The notes beneath the pieces are model-generated. The model worked only from the letters and a program-made list of their open reading frames with translations, ran no database searches and was not told the DNA's origin. From the NCBI GenBank assembly GCA_900548455.1, contig URKQ01000022.1, positions 1 to 55,001 of the forward strand: DNA of 55,001 nucleotides, in the 5' to 3' direction. Positions 32,057-41,695 of the stretch are shown here, in pieces. The translations under genes and the position numbers were made by a program. Positions within the stretch are counted from its first letter, which is position 1. Each line of letters opens with the position of its first letter. The stretch is from an uncultured Clostridium sp. Its GTDB lineage: Bacteria; Bacillota; Clostridia; Clostridiales; Clostridiaceae.

Positions 32057-33802
32057 ATGAAAAAATTAGGGGATTTATTGAAATACGGAAAGCCATATAA
32101 AAAACGATATTTTATAGGAATAACATTTCTTATAATTGTAGATTTTTTACAACTTGTTCCACCTAAAATTTTAGGTAATTTAACGGATAATTTTGCACGA
32201 GGTACAGCATCAAGAAAAACCATTTTATATTCTATAATATTTATTTTAATAATATCCTTAGTGATAGGATTAGGAAGATTTATGTGGAGAATATATGTAA
32301 ATGGAACTTCAAGGCTTATAGAGTATGATATAAGAAAAAAATTTTTTGGACATATCCAAAAACAATCAATCACATTTTATGATGAAAGAAAAACTGGTGA
32401 TTTAATGGCTTTAGCTACAAATGACTTAAATGCTGTTAGAAATTCCATGGGACCAGGAGTTATTATGTTTTTTGATGCTATTGTTCTTACTATAGCAACA
32501 ATAGTGATAATGTTAACAATAAGTGTTCCATTAACAATTTTATCTTTATTGCCATTACCATTTGTAGCCATAGTATCACAAAAGTTCGGCAAAAAAATTC
32601 ACAGAAAATTCGGTAAGGTACAACGATGCTTTTCCAGGCTTACGGATTTAATTCAAGAAAATTTTTCTGGTATTAGAATTGTTAAATCCTTTGTTCAAGA
32701 AGAAAAAGAATATGAAAAGTTTTCTAAAGAAAATGATAAAAACTTTGAAGCTAACATGGAATTTATCAAGTTGTGGGGAATATTTTCTCCCTTAGTAGAA
32801 TTTATTTCATCAATTAGTTTTGCTTTATTAATTATTGTTGGAGGTACTTTAGTAATATTAGGTGATATATCTTTGGGAAATTTTATTACATTTAATATGT
32901 ACCTTGGTAACTTAGTTTGGCCGATGATGGCTATAGGTCAAGTAATAAATAATTTACAAAGAGGATTAGCCTCACTGGAGAGAATAGAAGAAGTTCTAGA
33001 GATAAAAACTGATATAGTAGATAAAAATGTACAACAAGTAAGTGATTTGAAAGATGATATTGTATTTAATAACTTGAATTTTAAGTACAAAACCGCACAG
33101 GTTCCAACTTTATCAAATATTAATTTAAGAATAAAGAAAGGAACTACATTAGGGATTGTAGGTAAAACGGGAAGTGGGAAAAGTACACTAATAAATTTAC
33201 TTGTAAGACTTTATAATGTAGAAGATAATATGATTTCCATAGGAGAGAGAGATATTAATAGAATTTCCTTAAATTCCTTAAGAAGTAACATAGGATTTGT
33301 GTCACAGGATCCATTTCTGTTTTCAGCTACTATTTCTGAGAATATTGCATTGGCACTTGATGAAGTAGATATCCCTATGGTGGAAACAGCAGCTAAACAG
33401 GCTGATATATATGATAATATAAAAGATTTTCCAAAGGGATTTGACACTGTAGTAGGAGAGCGAGGGGCTACCTTGTCTGGTGGACAAAAGCAAAGAAGTT
33501 CAATTGCAAGAGCTTTAATTAAAAATCCAGATATTTTAATATTAGATGATTGTTTATCTGCTGTTGATGCAAAAACAGAAGTTAAAATACTAGATAATTT
33601 AAAGGAAGTTCTAAAAGACAGAACATCTATTATAGTTTCTCATAGAATATCTGCTATAAAGAATGCAGACAAAATTATAGTTATGGATAATGGAAAGATT
33701 GTTGAGGAAGGTACACATGAAGAGTTAAAGGTGAAAGAAGGAATATACAAAGATATATTTGAAAAGCAACAATTAGAAGAAAAAATTATGGAGGAGGTAT
33801 AA
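32057..33802 (+). CDS. ABC exporter half-transporter, BmrC/YheI-like
   Basis: The 581-residue half-transporter has six membrane helices (residues 15-300) and a C-terminal ATPase. Walker A is GIVGKTGSGKSTL (near 368) and the signature LSGGQKQRSSIARAL is canonical. After Walker B the catalytic Glu is replaced by Asp (LILDDCLSAVD), the mark of the degenerate partner in heterodimeric exporters. With the next gene it would form an export pump for drugs or lipids in the plasma membrane. ATG 32057 follows GGGGGAG; frame continues upstream to 31970 but lacks a ribosome site. The partner starts two bases after its stop. Confidence 0.93.
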   Translation: MKKLGDLLKYGKPYKKRYFIGITFLIIVDFLQLVPPKILGNLTDNFARGTASRKTILYSIIFILIISLVIGLGRFMWRIYVNGTSRLIEYDIRKKFFGHIQKQSITFYDERKTGDLMALATNDLNAVRNSMGPGVIMFFDAIVLTIATIVIMLTISVPLTILSLLPLPFVAIVSQKFGKKIHRKFGKVQRCFSRLTDLIQENFSGIRIVKSFVQEEKEYEKFSKENDKNFEANMEFIKLWGIFSPLVEFISSISFALLIIVGGTLVILGDISLGNFITFNMYLGNLVWPMMAIGQVINNLQRGLASLERIEEVLEIKTDIVDKNVQQVSDLKDDIVFNNLNFKYKTAQVPTLSNINLRIKKGTTLGIVGKTGSGKSTLINLLVRLYNVEDNMISIGERDINRISLNSLRSNIGFVSQDPFLFSATISENIALALDEVDIPMVETAAKQADIYDNIKDFPKGFDTVVGERGATLSGGQKQRSSIARALIKNPDILILDDCLSAVDAKTEVKILDNLKEVLKDRTSIIVSHRISAIKNADKIIVMDNGKIVEEGTHEELKVKEGIYKDIFEKQQLEEKIMEEV

Positions 33803-33804
33803 CT

Positions 33805-35829
33805 ATGGATAATTATAATGAAGAGGAAAAGTTAGACAAACAATATGACTCCATATTGATGAAAAGATTATTGAAATTTGTATATCCATATAAATGGCTT
33901 ATATCATTAGTTATAGTTGTTATGTTTGTATTAGTTTGCTTAGATTTAGCTATACCTTTAATAACCAAAAATGTAATTGACAATAACTTAAATTCTGTAA
34001 AAGGACATTATTCCATATTAGATGATTTTAATAAGAATTCTATTAAAATTAATGATATATATGTTGTTAGAGGAAAGGAAGAAGATGGAAGAGAAGCATC
34101 TATGGTATATGATGAAAATAATAAGCCATATATAGTTGAAGGAATAGCTGTAGAAAATACTCCTTTCAAAATAGAGGGGGATAGGTTTCTTCAGGGTGAT
34201 AATAGTTTCCAGTGCTATTCAATAAGTAGAGAACAGTTAAAAGTATTAAGAAAGACCGATTTGGATTCTATTAAATATAGTACATTAATAGTTTTAGCAA
34301 TATGTGTAGTAATGTTTATACTAAATTATATTCAAATCTATATTTTGCAATACACAGGACAAAAGATTGTTTATAATATCAGAGCAAAATTATTTAAGCA
34401 TGTGGAACAATTGTCATTATCATTTTATGATAAAAATCCTGTTGGAAGATTAGTAACTAGAATTACAAATGACGTAGAAAATTTAAATGAAATGTATACT
34501 TCTGTACTTATTTACTTAGTAAAAGATATATTTTTAGTTTCAGGTATTATAATAGCAATGTTTGCTTTAAATGTGAAACTTGGTATAGTGTCTGTAATTA
34601 CAATTCCCCTAGTAGTTTTATTGACTTTTGTATTTAGAAAATATGACAGAGAAGCTTATAGAAATGTAAGATCTAAACTTTCTAGAATTAACTCTTCATT
34701 ATCTGAAAATATTACGGGAATGAAAACAGTTCAAATTTATGGAGTAGAAGAAAAGAAAAATAAGGAATTTGACAAAATAAATACCTCCTACTTTAAAGCT
34801 TCTATGAATCAAATTAAGGTTTTTGCTGTATTTAGACCACTTATGGATATGGTATATGAATTGGCATTATGTATTTTAGTTTGGTTTGGGGGTGTGGCAG
34901 TTTTAAATTTGACCTTGGAATTTGGTATTTTGTATGCATTTATAACATATATTCAAAAACTATTTCAACCTATATTTGATTTGTCTGAGAAGTTTGATAT
35001 ACTTCAATCAGCAATGGCATCAGCAGAAAGAATTTTTAGTTTACTAGATAATGATAATATAATAAGAAATATAGAGGAACCTGAAAAGTTGGGTAGGGCT
35101 TTAGGAGATATAGAATTTAAAAATGTATGGTTTGCATACAATGATGAAGAATGGGTGCTAAAGGATGTATCATTTAAAATAGAAAAGGGTGAAACAATTG
35201 CTTTTGTTGGAGCTACAGGAGCAGGTAAGACATCAATAATAAGTTTACTTACTAGATTATATGAAATACAAAAAGGTGAAATACTTATTGATGGGATAAA
35301 TATTAAGAATTTAGCTAAGGAAGAATTACGGAAAAATGTTTCGACGGTATTACAAGATGTATTTTTATTTACTGGGGATGTAAAAGGAAATGTAAAATTG
35401 AACAATGATGATATAAGCGATGAAGAAGTAATAAATGCATGTAAATACGTTAATGCAAATGTTTTTATTGAGAAACTTCCAGATAAATACGATTCGAAAG
35501 TTAATGAGAGAGGAACAACATTTTCTCAAGGTGAAAGGCAATTGATTGCATTTGCAAGGGCCTTGGCATTTAATCCGCCTATATTAGTTCTAGATGAAGC
35601 TACAGCGAATATTGATACTGAAACAGAGAGTTTAATCCAAGATGCTCTTGAAAAATTAACAAAAGATAGAACAACAATAGTTGTTGCTCATAGGCTTTCA
35701 ACAATTAAAAATGCTGATAAAATTATAGTTATGCACAAAGGTAAGATTAAAGAAATTGGAACTCATACTGAGCTTATTGAAAAAGATGGCTTGTATAGTG
35801 ATTTATATAAACTTCAATATGCTCAATAA
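33805..35829 (+). CDS. ABC exporter half-transporter, BmrD/YheH-like, with extracellular insertion
   Basis: The 674-residue partner is about 90 residues longer than a standard half-transporter. An insertion between the first and second membrane helices (about residues 60-155) should face outward, as in YheH of Bacillus subtilis. Walker A is FVGATGAGKTSI. Walker B keeps the catalytic Glu (LVLDEATANID), but the signature is altered to FSQGERQLIAFARAL. Paired with the upstream product, one composite ATP site is complete (this Walker A/B with the neighbour's LSGGQ) and the other is degenerate. GGAGG precedes the ATG. A terminator follows. Confidence 0.93.
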   Translation: MDNYNEEEKLDKQYDSILMKRLLKFVYPYKWLISLVIVVMFVLVCLDLAIPLITKNVIDNNLNSVKGHYSILDDFNKNSIKINDIYVVRGKEEDGREASMVYDENNKPYIVEGIAVENTPFKIEGDRFLQGDNSFQCYSISREQLKVLRKTDLDSIKYSTLIVLAICVVMFILNYIQIYILQYTGQKIVYNIRAKLFKHVEQLSLSFYDKNPVGRLVTRITNDVENLNEMYTSVLIYLVKDIFLVSGIIIAMFALNVKLGIVSVITIPLVVLLTFVFRKYDREAYRNVRSKLSRINSSLSENITGMKTVQIYGVEEKKNKEFDKINTSYFKASMNQIKVFAVFRPLMDMVYELALCILVWFGGVAVLNLTLEFGILYAFITYIQKLFQPIFDLSEKFDILQSAMASAERIFSLLDNDNIIRNIEEPEKLGRALGDIEFKNVWFAYNDEEWVLKDVSFKIEKGETIAFVGATGAGKTSIISLLTRLYEIQKGEILIDGINIKNLAKEELRKNVSTVLQDVFLFTGDVKGNVKLNNDDISDEEVINACKYVNANVFIEKLPDKYDSKVNERGTTFSQGERQLIAFARALAFNPPILVLDEATANIDTETESLIQDALEKLTKDRTTIVVAHRLSTIKNADKIIVMHKGKIKEIGTHTELIEKDGLYSDLYKLQYAQ

Positions 35830-35866
35830 AAAATAGTTGTTGCTTCAAGCAACAACTATTTTTTAT
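35828..35866. terminator. bidirectional terminator between the ABC exporter and DUF4397 gene
   Basis: AAAAAATAGTTGTTGCTT pairs with the mirror AAGCAACAACTATTTTTT. Overlaps the 3' end of the minus-strand gene. Confidence 0.9.
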
Positions 35867-36537
35867 TCATTTATATAAGTAACTCCATCTAATGGAATCA
35901 ACATTTGAGGTTCAGGATAATCGCTTAATAAACCAATCAAATATAAAGTGTAGTATTTATTAGATTTAATATTTGCATTTGGAACATATAATAAAGGTAT
36001 ATCCGTATTTGCTAATTTAAGTTCAAAAGTATATGTGTTTGGAGGTAGTTCAATATAGTTTCTTAAATCTTTAAATGAAAGATTTTTGTAGAGTAAAACT
36101 CCATTACTTAGAACTACATCTACTGGGGGCATATTTTCAATGAAATTAGCGAACCTGATTTTAGCTTTTTCAGGAGTAGTATTTGATAGAGCAACTTCAT
36201 CTAAGGGATATAAATAAAGTTTGCGATTTTCGGAAAAAGCTGCAAGTGTTGTTATACTTTTAGGTGCTATAAGAACATCAGCATCTAAAAGTGGAGTAGT
36301 ATTATCTTTTGTTTTATAAATTTTAATATTGTACTTTCCAGAAGGAAGTTTTATATAATCGGTAAATTCTCTATATTTTAAATTAGGAATAGCAAGTTTA
36401 TCATTTATATAAACATCTACATCTGGAGCTTTAGTAGCAATATGAACAACTCTAACATGAGCAGTAGTACTATCATCAGAAGAGATGATATCATCCTTCC
36501 TTGCAAACATATCTAAGGAAAAATCATAATATTGCAT
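35863..36537 (-). CDS. DUF4397-domain protein with two tandem repeats
   Basis: The 224-residue protein carries two copies of an immunoglobulin-like DUF4397 unit. The first is HVRVVHIATKAPDVDVYIND with DYIKLPSGKYNIKIY; the second is KIRFANFIENMPPVDVVLSNG with NYIELPPNTYTFELK. No signal peptide or membrane anchor is visible, although relatives are often surface proteins. It ends LLSDYPEPQMLIPLDGVTYINE. The ATG has GAGGT ahead. It lies 59 bases downstream of corA on the same strand and may be co-transcribed. Function is unknown. Confidence 0.85.
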   Translation of the reverse strand: MQYYDFSLDMFARKDDIISSDDSTTAHVRVVHIATKAPDVDVYINDKLAIPNLKYREFTDYIKLPSGKYNIKIYKTKDNTTPLLDADVLIAPKSITTLAAFSENRKLYLYPLDEVALSNTTPEKAKIRFANFIENMPPVDVVLSNGVLLYKNLSFKDLRNYIELPPNTYTFELKLANTDIPLLYVPNANIKSNKYYTLYLIGLLSDYPEPQMLIPLDGVTYINE

Positions 36538-36596
36538 TTTATACCTCTAATTAAGTAATTATAAAATATTATATGAATTACTTAATTGAAGTGTTA

Positions 36597-37541
36597 CTAG
36601 AACATATCATTTTTTCTAAGATAGGCTATAGCTAGTATGGTGATGAAGAGAACTATTATACACATGTAGAAGAAGCCATTAGGTGAATCAAAGAAAGGAA
36701 TTCCCCCTACATTCATTCCAAGCATACCGGATATAAGTGTTGGAATAGAAATTACAATGGTAACAGAAGTTAAGTACTTCATAACTTGATTTTGATTGTT
36801 AGATATAATAGAAGCAAATACATTCATTGTTTCTGATAATACGTTGCTATAAATATTACACATTTCGATAGCTTGTTTATTTTCTATCATAACGTCATCT
36901 AAGATGTCTCTATCGTCATCATACTTAGTTAATATTTCTTGTTTAAGTAGCTTTTCAAAAGTTATATCATTCGATTTTAAAGAAGTAGAAAAATAAACTA
37001 AGGATTTTTGAAGAGAGAATAATTGAATAAGTTCTCTATTTCTTAATGTTTTATATAAAGTTTTTTCAATTAAAAGGCTCTTTTTGTTTATTTGTCTTAA
37101 ATAAAGTAGATAATAACTTGAAACTCTATATAAGATTTGAAGCATAAATCTAACCTTTTTAAAGGTATAGAATGATGGTATCTTAGATAGAGTAAAATCT
37201 GTTAACACAGGACTGTTTTTAAGACATACCGTAATAATTGCATCAGTAGTATAGATTATAGCTAAAGGATATGTATCATAAATCAAAGAATTATCATCCA
37301 TTTCAGTAAATGGTATATCTATTATTACTAGCGTGGTGTTATCTTCAAAATCAATTCTTGATCCTTCTTCTTCATCAAGAGCAGATTTGATAAATTCCTG
37401 TGGGATAGAAAGCTTTTGAGAAACAAGAAGAATTTCTTCATCTGAAGGATCTACTAAGCTTATCCAAGAACCATTTTCTATAGAGTCAATACTATGCAAT
37501 TGACCACTAGGGTCACTTTTAAAAATAGAAATCAATAACAT
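36597..37541 (-). CDS. corA: CorA-family magnesium transporter
   Basis: The 314-residue protein has a large cytosolic N-terminal domain (residues 1-250, ending in a long helix) and two C-terminal membrane segments. The channel motif GMN is seen in ISGMLGMNVGGIPFF, at the end of the first segment, and YLRKNDMF closes the protein. It should form a pentameric magnesium or cobalt channel. Start: ATG 37541 is taken; a GTG three bases earlier and a TTG two codons later are possible because the ribosome site is AAAAGGGTG. Length is typical. Confidence 0.9.
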   Translation of the reverse strand: MLLISIFKSDPSGQLHSIDSIENGSWISLVDPSDEEILLVSQKLSIPQEFIKSALDEEEGSRIDFEDNTTLVIIDIPFTEMDDNSLIYDTYPLAIIYTTDAIITVCLKNSPVLTDFTLSKIPSFYTFKKVRFMLQILYRVSSYYLLYLRQINKKSLLIEKTLYKTLRNRELIQLFSLQKSLVYFSTSLKSNDITFEKLLKQEILTKYDDDRDILDDVMIENKQAIEMCNIYSNVLSETMNVFASIISNNQNQVMKYLTSVTIVISIPTLISGMLGMNVGGIPFFDSPNGFFYMCIIVLFITILAIAYLRKNDMF

Positions 37542-37779
37542 CACCCTTTTCTAAGTATTTATATAGTAATATGTATACATGATATATTGTATCATTATAT
37601 TTTTAATTGACAACAATATGTTTAGAAGCAATAATTGATTATATAAGATTAGTTTAATTATTTTAATAACTATAATGTAAGAAAATTTAAGATTATATTA
37701 TGCTTTTAAACATATACATATAATAATCTTAAACTATATATTAGTTAAAAAATAATTATTATGTCTTATGGAGGGGTTT

Positions 37780-38331
37780 ATGACAATTGAGGGGTTGATA
37801 CTGATTTCATTAGCAGTATCGTTAGATGCTTTTGGAGTTGCGATAGCGATAGGTATAAATAATAGAGTTAAAGCAAGACAAAAGTTATTATTTGCGATTT
37901 CCTTTGGATTTTTTCAGTTTCTTTTTTCACTTTTAGGTGGAATTGGAGGCAGAATTTTTACTGAAAAGGTAGCATCAGTTCCAGCTGTTGTTGGTGGAAT
38001 TGTAATTGCTTTGGTAGGAGTACTAATGATTAAAGATGGTATGTCTGAAAAAGAGGAAAAATTTATTTTTAATTCAAAAATGTATTATATACTTGGGATT
38101 TCTGTAAGTATTGATGCAATAGTAGTAGGATTTGTTGCGTTTTCTACGATTAGTACTCTTTACAGGTTATTAGCTTTTACAACAGTAGTGGGAATAATTA
38201 CTTTAATCATGAGTATAATAGCCTTTGTAGTTGCAAAGTATTTACGAAAAATTGATGTTATAGGGAAATATGCAGATTACATTGGGGGAATAATATTAAT
38301 ATTATTTGGATTAAAAATGATTTTGTTTTAG
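37780..38331 (+). CDS. mntP: MntP-family manganese efflux pump
   Basis: The 183-residue membrane protein has six hydrophobic segments in two repeated halves. Each half has an acidic motif inside the membrane: ISLAVSLDAFGVAIAIG near residue 10 and ISVSIDAIVVGFVAF near residue 110. It exports excess Mn2+. I chose ATG 37780, directly after GGAGGGG with short spacing; the ATG at 37768 precedes that site. Seventeen bases separate it from pepD, so the two are probably co-transcribed. Confidence 0.93.
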   Translation: MTIEGLILISLAVSLDAFGVAIAIGINNRVKARQKLLFAISFGFFQFLFSLLGGIGGRIFTEKVASVPAVVGGIVIALVGVLMIKDGMSEKEEKFIFNSKMYYILGISVSIDAIVVGFVAFSTISTLYRLLAFTTVVGIITLIMSIIAFVVAKYLRKIDVIGKYADYIGGIILILFGLKMILF

Positions 38332-38348
38332 GAAAGGATGAAGAGTAT

Positions 38349-39803
38349 ATGGAAAATTTAAAAGATTTAAAGAGTTCTAAGGCTATTAACTTTTTTAAAG
38401 AAATGAATAATATCCCTAGAGGTTCTGGCAATGAAAAAGAGGTTAGTAATTGGCTAGTGGATTTTGCAAAGCAGCGTAATTTAGAAGTAATTCAAGATGA
38501 AGCTTTGAATGTTATTATAAAAAAACCAGCGACTAAGGGATATGAATCAGCTCCAACTGTAATATTACAAGGACATATGGATATGGTTTGTGAAAAAAAT
38601 AGTGAAACTGTTCATGATTTTGAAAAAGATCCTATTGCCTTTAATATAGAAGGAGATTATATAAAGGCTGATGGAACTACTTTAGGTGCTGACAATGGAA
38701 TAGCTGTAGCATTTGCTTTGGCAATTCTTGATAGTAATGATATATCTCATCCAGCGCTAGAGGTGCTAATTACAACAGAAGAAGAAACAGGTATGGGTGG
38801 TGCTTCAAGTTTAAATCCAGATCATTTAAAGGGTAGAATTTTAATTAATATAGATTCAGAAGAAGAAGGAGTAATATTGGTTAGTTGTGCTGGAGGAGTT
38901 AGAGGAATACTCTCTGTTCCAGTTGAAAAGGAAGAATTACCAAGTGGATATGAGTCTTTAGAAATTAAGATTAAAGGCTTAAAGGGCGGACACTCAGGAA
39001 TGGAGATAATTAAGCAAAGAGGAAATGCTAATAAGATGATGGGTAGACTATTAATGGATTTAAATTCAATAGTTGATTTTAAGCTTGCATCTATTAATGG
39101 TGGAGCAAAGATGAATGCAATTCCAAGAGAAGCAGATGCTGTGGTTTTAGTAAGAGAAGGAGATATTTCTAAATTAAATGATAAAATTAATCAATGGAAA
39201 GAAATATTTACTACTGAACTTCAAGGAGTTGATGAAGAATTTACTTTGGACGTTAAAAAGATTCAATGGAATAAACAAGTATTTTCTGATAAGACTAGGT
39301 GCAATATATTAAGAGCAATATTTATGATTCCAAATGGAGTTCAAACTATGAGCATGGCTATTCCTGGATTAGTAGAAAGTTCAACTAATTTAGGAGTTGT
39401 AACAACAAAGGATGACAAAATAGAATTGGAAAGTGCAATAAGAAGTTCTGTTAAATCACTAAAAAAAGCAATTGCAGATAAGATGACAGTACTAGCAGAA
39501 ATTTTAGGATGTGTAATAAAGTTTGAATCTGATTATCCGGAGTGGCAATATAATCCTAACTCTAAAATTAGAAAAATATTTGAAGATGTTTATAAAAAAC
39601 AATTTGGTAAGGAAGTTGAAGTATCGGCTATTCATGCTGGTTTGGAATGTGGTTTAATAGGTGATAAGTTCAATGGACAGATAGATCAAATATCCTTTGG
39701 ACCGAATATTTATGATGTTCATACACCGGATGAGCATGTTAGTATTTCATCTATAGATAGAATGTATAAATATCTAATTAATATATTAGCTGAAGTTAAA
39801 TAA
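38349..39803 (+). CDS. pepD: cytosol non-specific dipeptidase / aminoacyl-histidine dipeptidase (M20C)
   Basis: The 484-residue di-zinc peptidase hydrolyses dipeptides, including Xaa-His. Metal-binding and catalytic residues are seen in ILQGHMDMVCEKN (His near residue 79), GTTLGADNGIAVAFA (Asp near 118), TTEEETGMGGASSL (Glu pair near 148) and INIDSEEEG. GLECGLIGDKF and HTPDEHVSI near the C-terminus are also typical. Length matches PepD. It is the second gene after mntP, and a hairpin follows at 39812. Confidence 0.95.
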   Translation: MENLKDLKSSKAINFFKEMNNIPRGSGNEKEVSNWLVDFAKQRNLEVIQDEALNVIIKKPATKGYESAPTVILQGHMDMVCEKNSETVHDFEKDPIAFNIEGDYIKADGTTLGADNGIAVAFALAILDSNDISHPALEVLITTEEETGMGGASSLNPDHLKGRILINIDSEEEGVILVSCAGGVRGILSVPVEKEELPSGYESLEIKIKGLKGGHSGMEIIKQRGNANKMMGRLLMDLNSIVDFKLASINGGAKMNAIPREADAVVLVREGDISKLNDKINQWKEIFTTELQGVDEEFTLDVKKIQWNKQVFSDKTRCNILRAIFMIPNGVQTMSMAIPGLVESSTNLGVVTTKDDKIELESAIRSSVKSLKKAIADKMTVLAEILGCVIKFESDYPEWQYNPNSKIRKIFEDVYKKQFGKEVEVSAIHAGLECGLIGDKFNGQIDQISFGPNIYDVHTPDEHVSISSIDRMYKYLINILAEVK

Positions 39804-40127
39804 CAAATAATAAAGCTATCCCCTTATGAATTAAATTGACTTAGGGGGATAGCATGATAAAAAAGCGTAATTATATATACATTTTTATTATAAGTGGTCG
39901 ATATATATAGAGAGAATATGCTAATTAAATACAAAATATAAATTATTGTATATTTATTATAAGTGAGTTATACTATAGGAAAAGAATAAAAAAATGGATA
40001 ATTTCAGTGATATTTGGTGAACTGTGTATATAAATAGCAAGTGCTATTTTATTTTTAAATTTAAAAAAATATTAGAATCTTAATTGAAGTAGGTATTTGA
40101 AAACTTCCAAAGTTAAGGAGGAAAGAC
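39804..40127. other. 324-base intergenic region with two hairpins
   Basis: GCTATCCCC/GGGGATAGC (39812-39854) follows pepD but lacks a T run on the plus strand. AAATAGCA-AG-TGCTATTT followed by TATTTTT at 40034-40058 is terminator-like. The rest is AT-rich with no gene-like frame. Confidence 0.5.
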
Positions 40128-40526
40128 ATGGATTTTTCGGCAGTAGTATTAATGGAGCGAGACAAAGAAACAAAGCACTTGGTTAAAGAACTTGGAAGTT
40201 ATGAAGTTAATGAGGGTGCAGAATACATAACTAAACTATTTTATGATGGAGAAAAAGTAAATCTTTTTTTCGATACTAATAGAGATGTTGAGGAATGGGA
40301 ATTTACAGCTATATATGATCTCTTTGATGAAGAGAGCTTTAATGGGATAGTGTCCACCATAGAACCCGATGATGAGGAATATAATCCTACATGGATAGTA
40401 ACCTTTGACTACAATGAAGATCATGAAGTATTTAAAATGAAAATTAATGAGATATGTGAAATAATAAATCATAGTATGAATAAAGTATTTAATGATATTT
40501 CAGATAGAAGAGAGGATTATCAATAA
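40128..40526 (+). CDS. small conserved clostridial-type protein of unknown function (possibly DUF6762)
   Basis: The 132-residue acidic soluble protein begins MDFSAVVLMERDKETKHLVK and contains YEVNEGAEYITKLFYDGEKV and EWEFTAIYDLFDEESF. It has the pattern of a small alpha/beta domain rather than a coiled coil. I recall similar proteins in many clostridia, for which a DUF6762 label is used; that label is from memory. GGAGGAAAG precedes the ATG. It lies 22 bases before the HD-GYP gene and is probably co-transcribed with it, which hints at a link to signalling. Confidence 0.6.
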   Translation: MDFSAVVLMERDKETKHLVKELGSYEVNEGAEYITKLFYDGEKVNLFFDTNRDVEEWEFTAIYDLFDEESFNGIVSTIEPDDEEYNPTWIVTFDYNEDHEVFKMKINEICEIINHSMNKVFNDISDRREDYQ

Positions 40527-40548
40527 TTCTCTGTATTTAGGGGGAGTC

Positions 40549-41610
40549 ATGAGATTAGAATACATTAGGAGAGTTACTGAAGAAGATACACTTGGAAAGC
40601 ATGTGTATGGTGAAGATGGTAGAATACTATTAAAAGCAGGTGTAAGACTTAATCCTATATACATAAGAAGACTTATGGAATTAGGAGTTTATTATGTATA
40701 TGTTGAAGATGATAGATTAGATGAAGTTGAAGCAGAGAGTGAAAGACTTACAATATTAAAACAGGCTACAATTAAAAGTCTTAAAAATATATCTAGAAAT
40801 GTTGGACCTGTGAGTAATACAGGTATAAGTGATGAATACCTATTTAATATAGAAGAATTGCTAGATCATATAATGGAAATTGGTGATGTAAATAAGTGTT
40901 TGTGTGATGTAAAAACACATGATAATTATACTTTTTTACATAGTATTAATACTGGTATAATGTCAGTATTTTTTGGTATGAATTTAGGATTTAAAAAATG
41001 GGTGCTAAGGGAACTTGGTATAGCGGGAATGTTACATGATGTTGGAAAGCTAAGAGTACCCAGTGCTATAATAAATAAAGATGGAAAATTGACTGATGAA
41101 GAATTTGAAGTTATGAAAAAACATCCGCTTTATGGTAGTGAAATATTAAAGAGAAGTATGAAAATACCTACTAGAGCAATAGAAGCAGTTGAACAACATC
41201 ATGAAAAGATAAATGGAAAGGGATATCCGTTTGGATTGCAAGGGGATCAGATTTCTAGGTTTGGTAAAATTGTAGGAATTTGTGATGTATATGATGCTGT
41301 TACAAGTGATAGAAGTTATAGAAGAAAATTCGAACCTAATCAAGCATATGAACTAATATTATCTGGATCAGGAACACAATTCGATGAGAACTTGGTTCAA
41401 ACATTTAAAAATACTTTTTCCGTATATGCATTAGGATGTTGTGTTAAGTTATCCAATGGAGTTGAGGGATATGTCATTAAGCAAAACAAAGGATTTCCCG
41501 ATAGACCTGTTATAAGGGTGCTATATGACTATATCACAAGGAAACCAGTTTCGTTTTACGAAATAAATTTATTAGAAACAATAAACTTAACTATAGAATG
41601 TGTTATATAA
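40549..41610 (+). CDS. HD-GYP domain protein, putative cyclic-di-GMP phosphodiesterase
   Basis: The 353-residue protein begins with a small domain (residues 1-60, ILLKAGVRLNPIYIRRLMEL). The HD-GYP domain follows: HSINTGIMSVFFGM, then GMLHDVGKLRVP (the HD pair near residue 163) and KKHPLYGSEIL. HHEKINGKGYPFGL supplies the GYP motif and VGICDVYDAVTSDRSYRR the last metal-binding stretch. Such enzymes hydrolyse c-di-GMP in the cytosol. I chose ATG 40549 after GGGGGAG; an earlier in-frame ATG at 40492 overlaps the previous gene. A C-terminal domain of about 90 residues is unassigned. Confidence 0.92.
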   Translation: MRLEYIRRVTEEDTLGKHVYGEDGRILLKAGVRLNPIYIRRLMELGVYYVYVEDDRLDEVEAESERLTILKQATIKSLKNISRNVGPVSNTGISDEYLFNIEELLDHIMEIGDVNKCLCDVKTHDNYTFLHSINTGIMSVFFGMNLGFKKWVLRELGIAGMLHDVGKLRVPSAIINKDGKLTDEEFEVMKKHPLYGSEILKRSMKIPTRAIEAVEQHHEKINGKGYPFGLQGDQISRFGKIVGICDVYDAVTSDRSYRRKFEPNQAYELILSGSGTQFDENLVQTFKNTFSVYALGCCVKLSNGVEGYVIKQNKGFPDRPVIRVLYDYITRKPVSFYEINLLETINLTIECVI

Positions 41611-41695
41611 AAAATAATATAGTGTTGAAAAGGATGTACTGTTTACTGATATAATGTATAATAAAGTATATCTTTTTTTAATGGAGGGGAAATGT

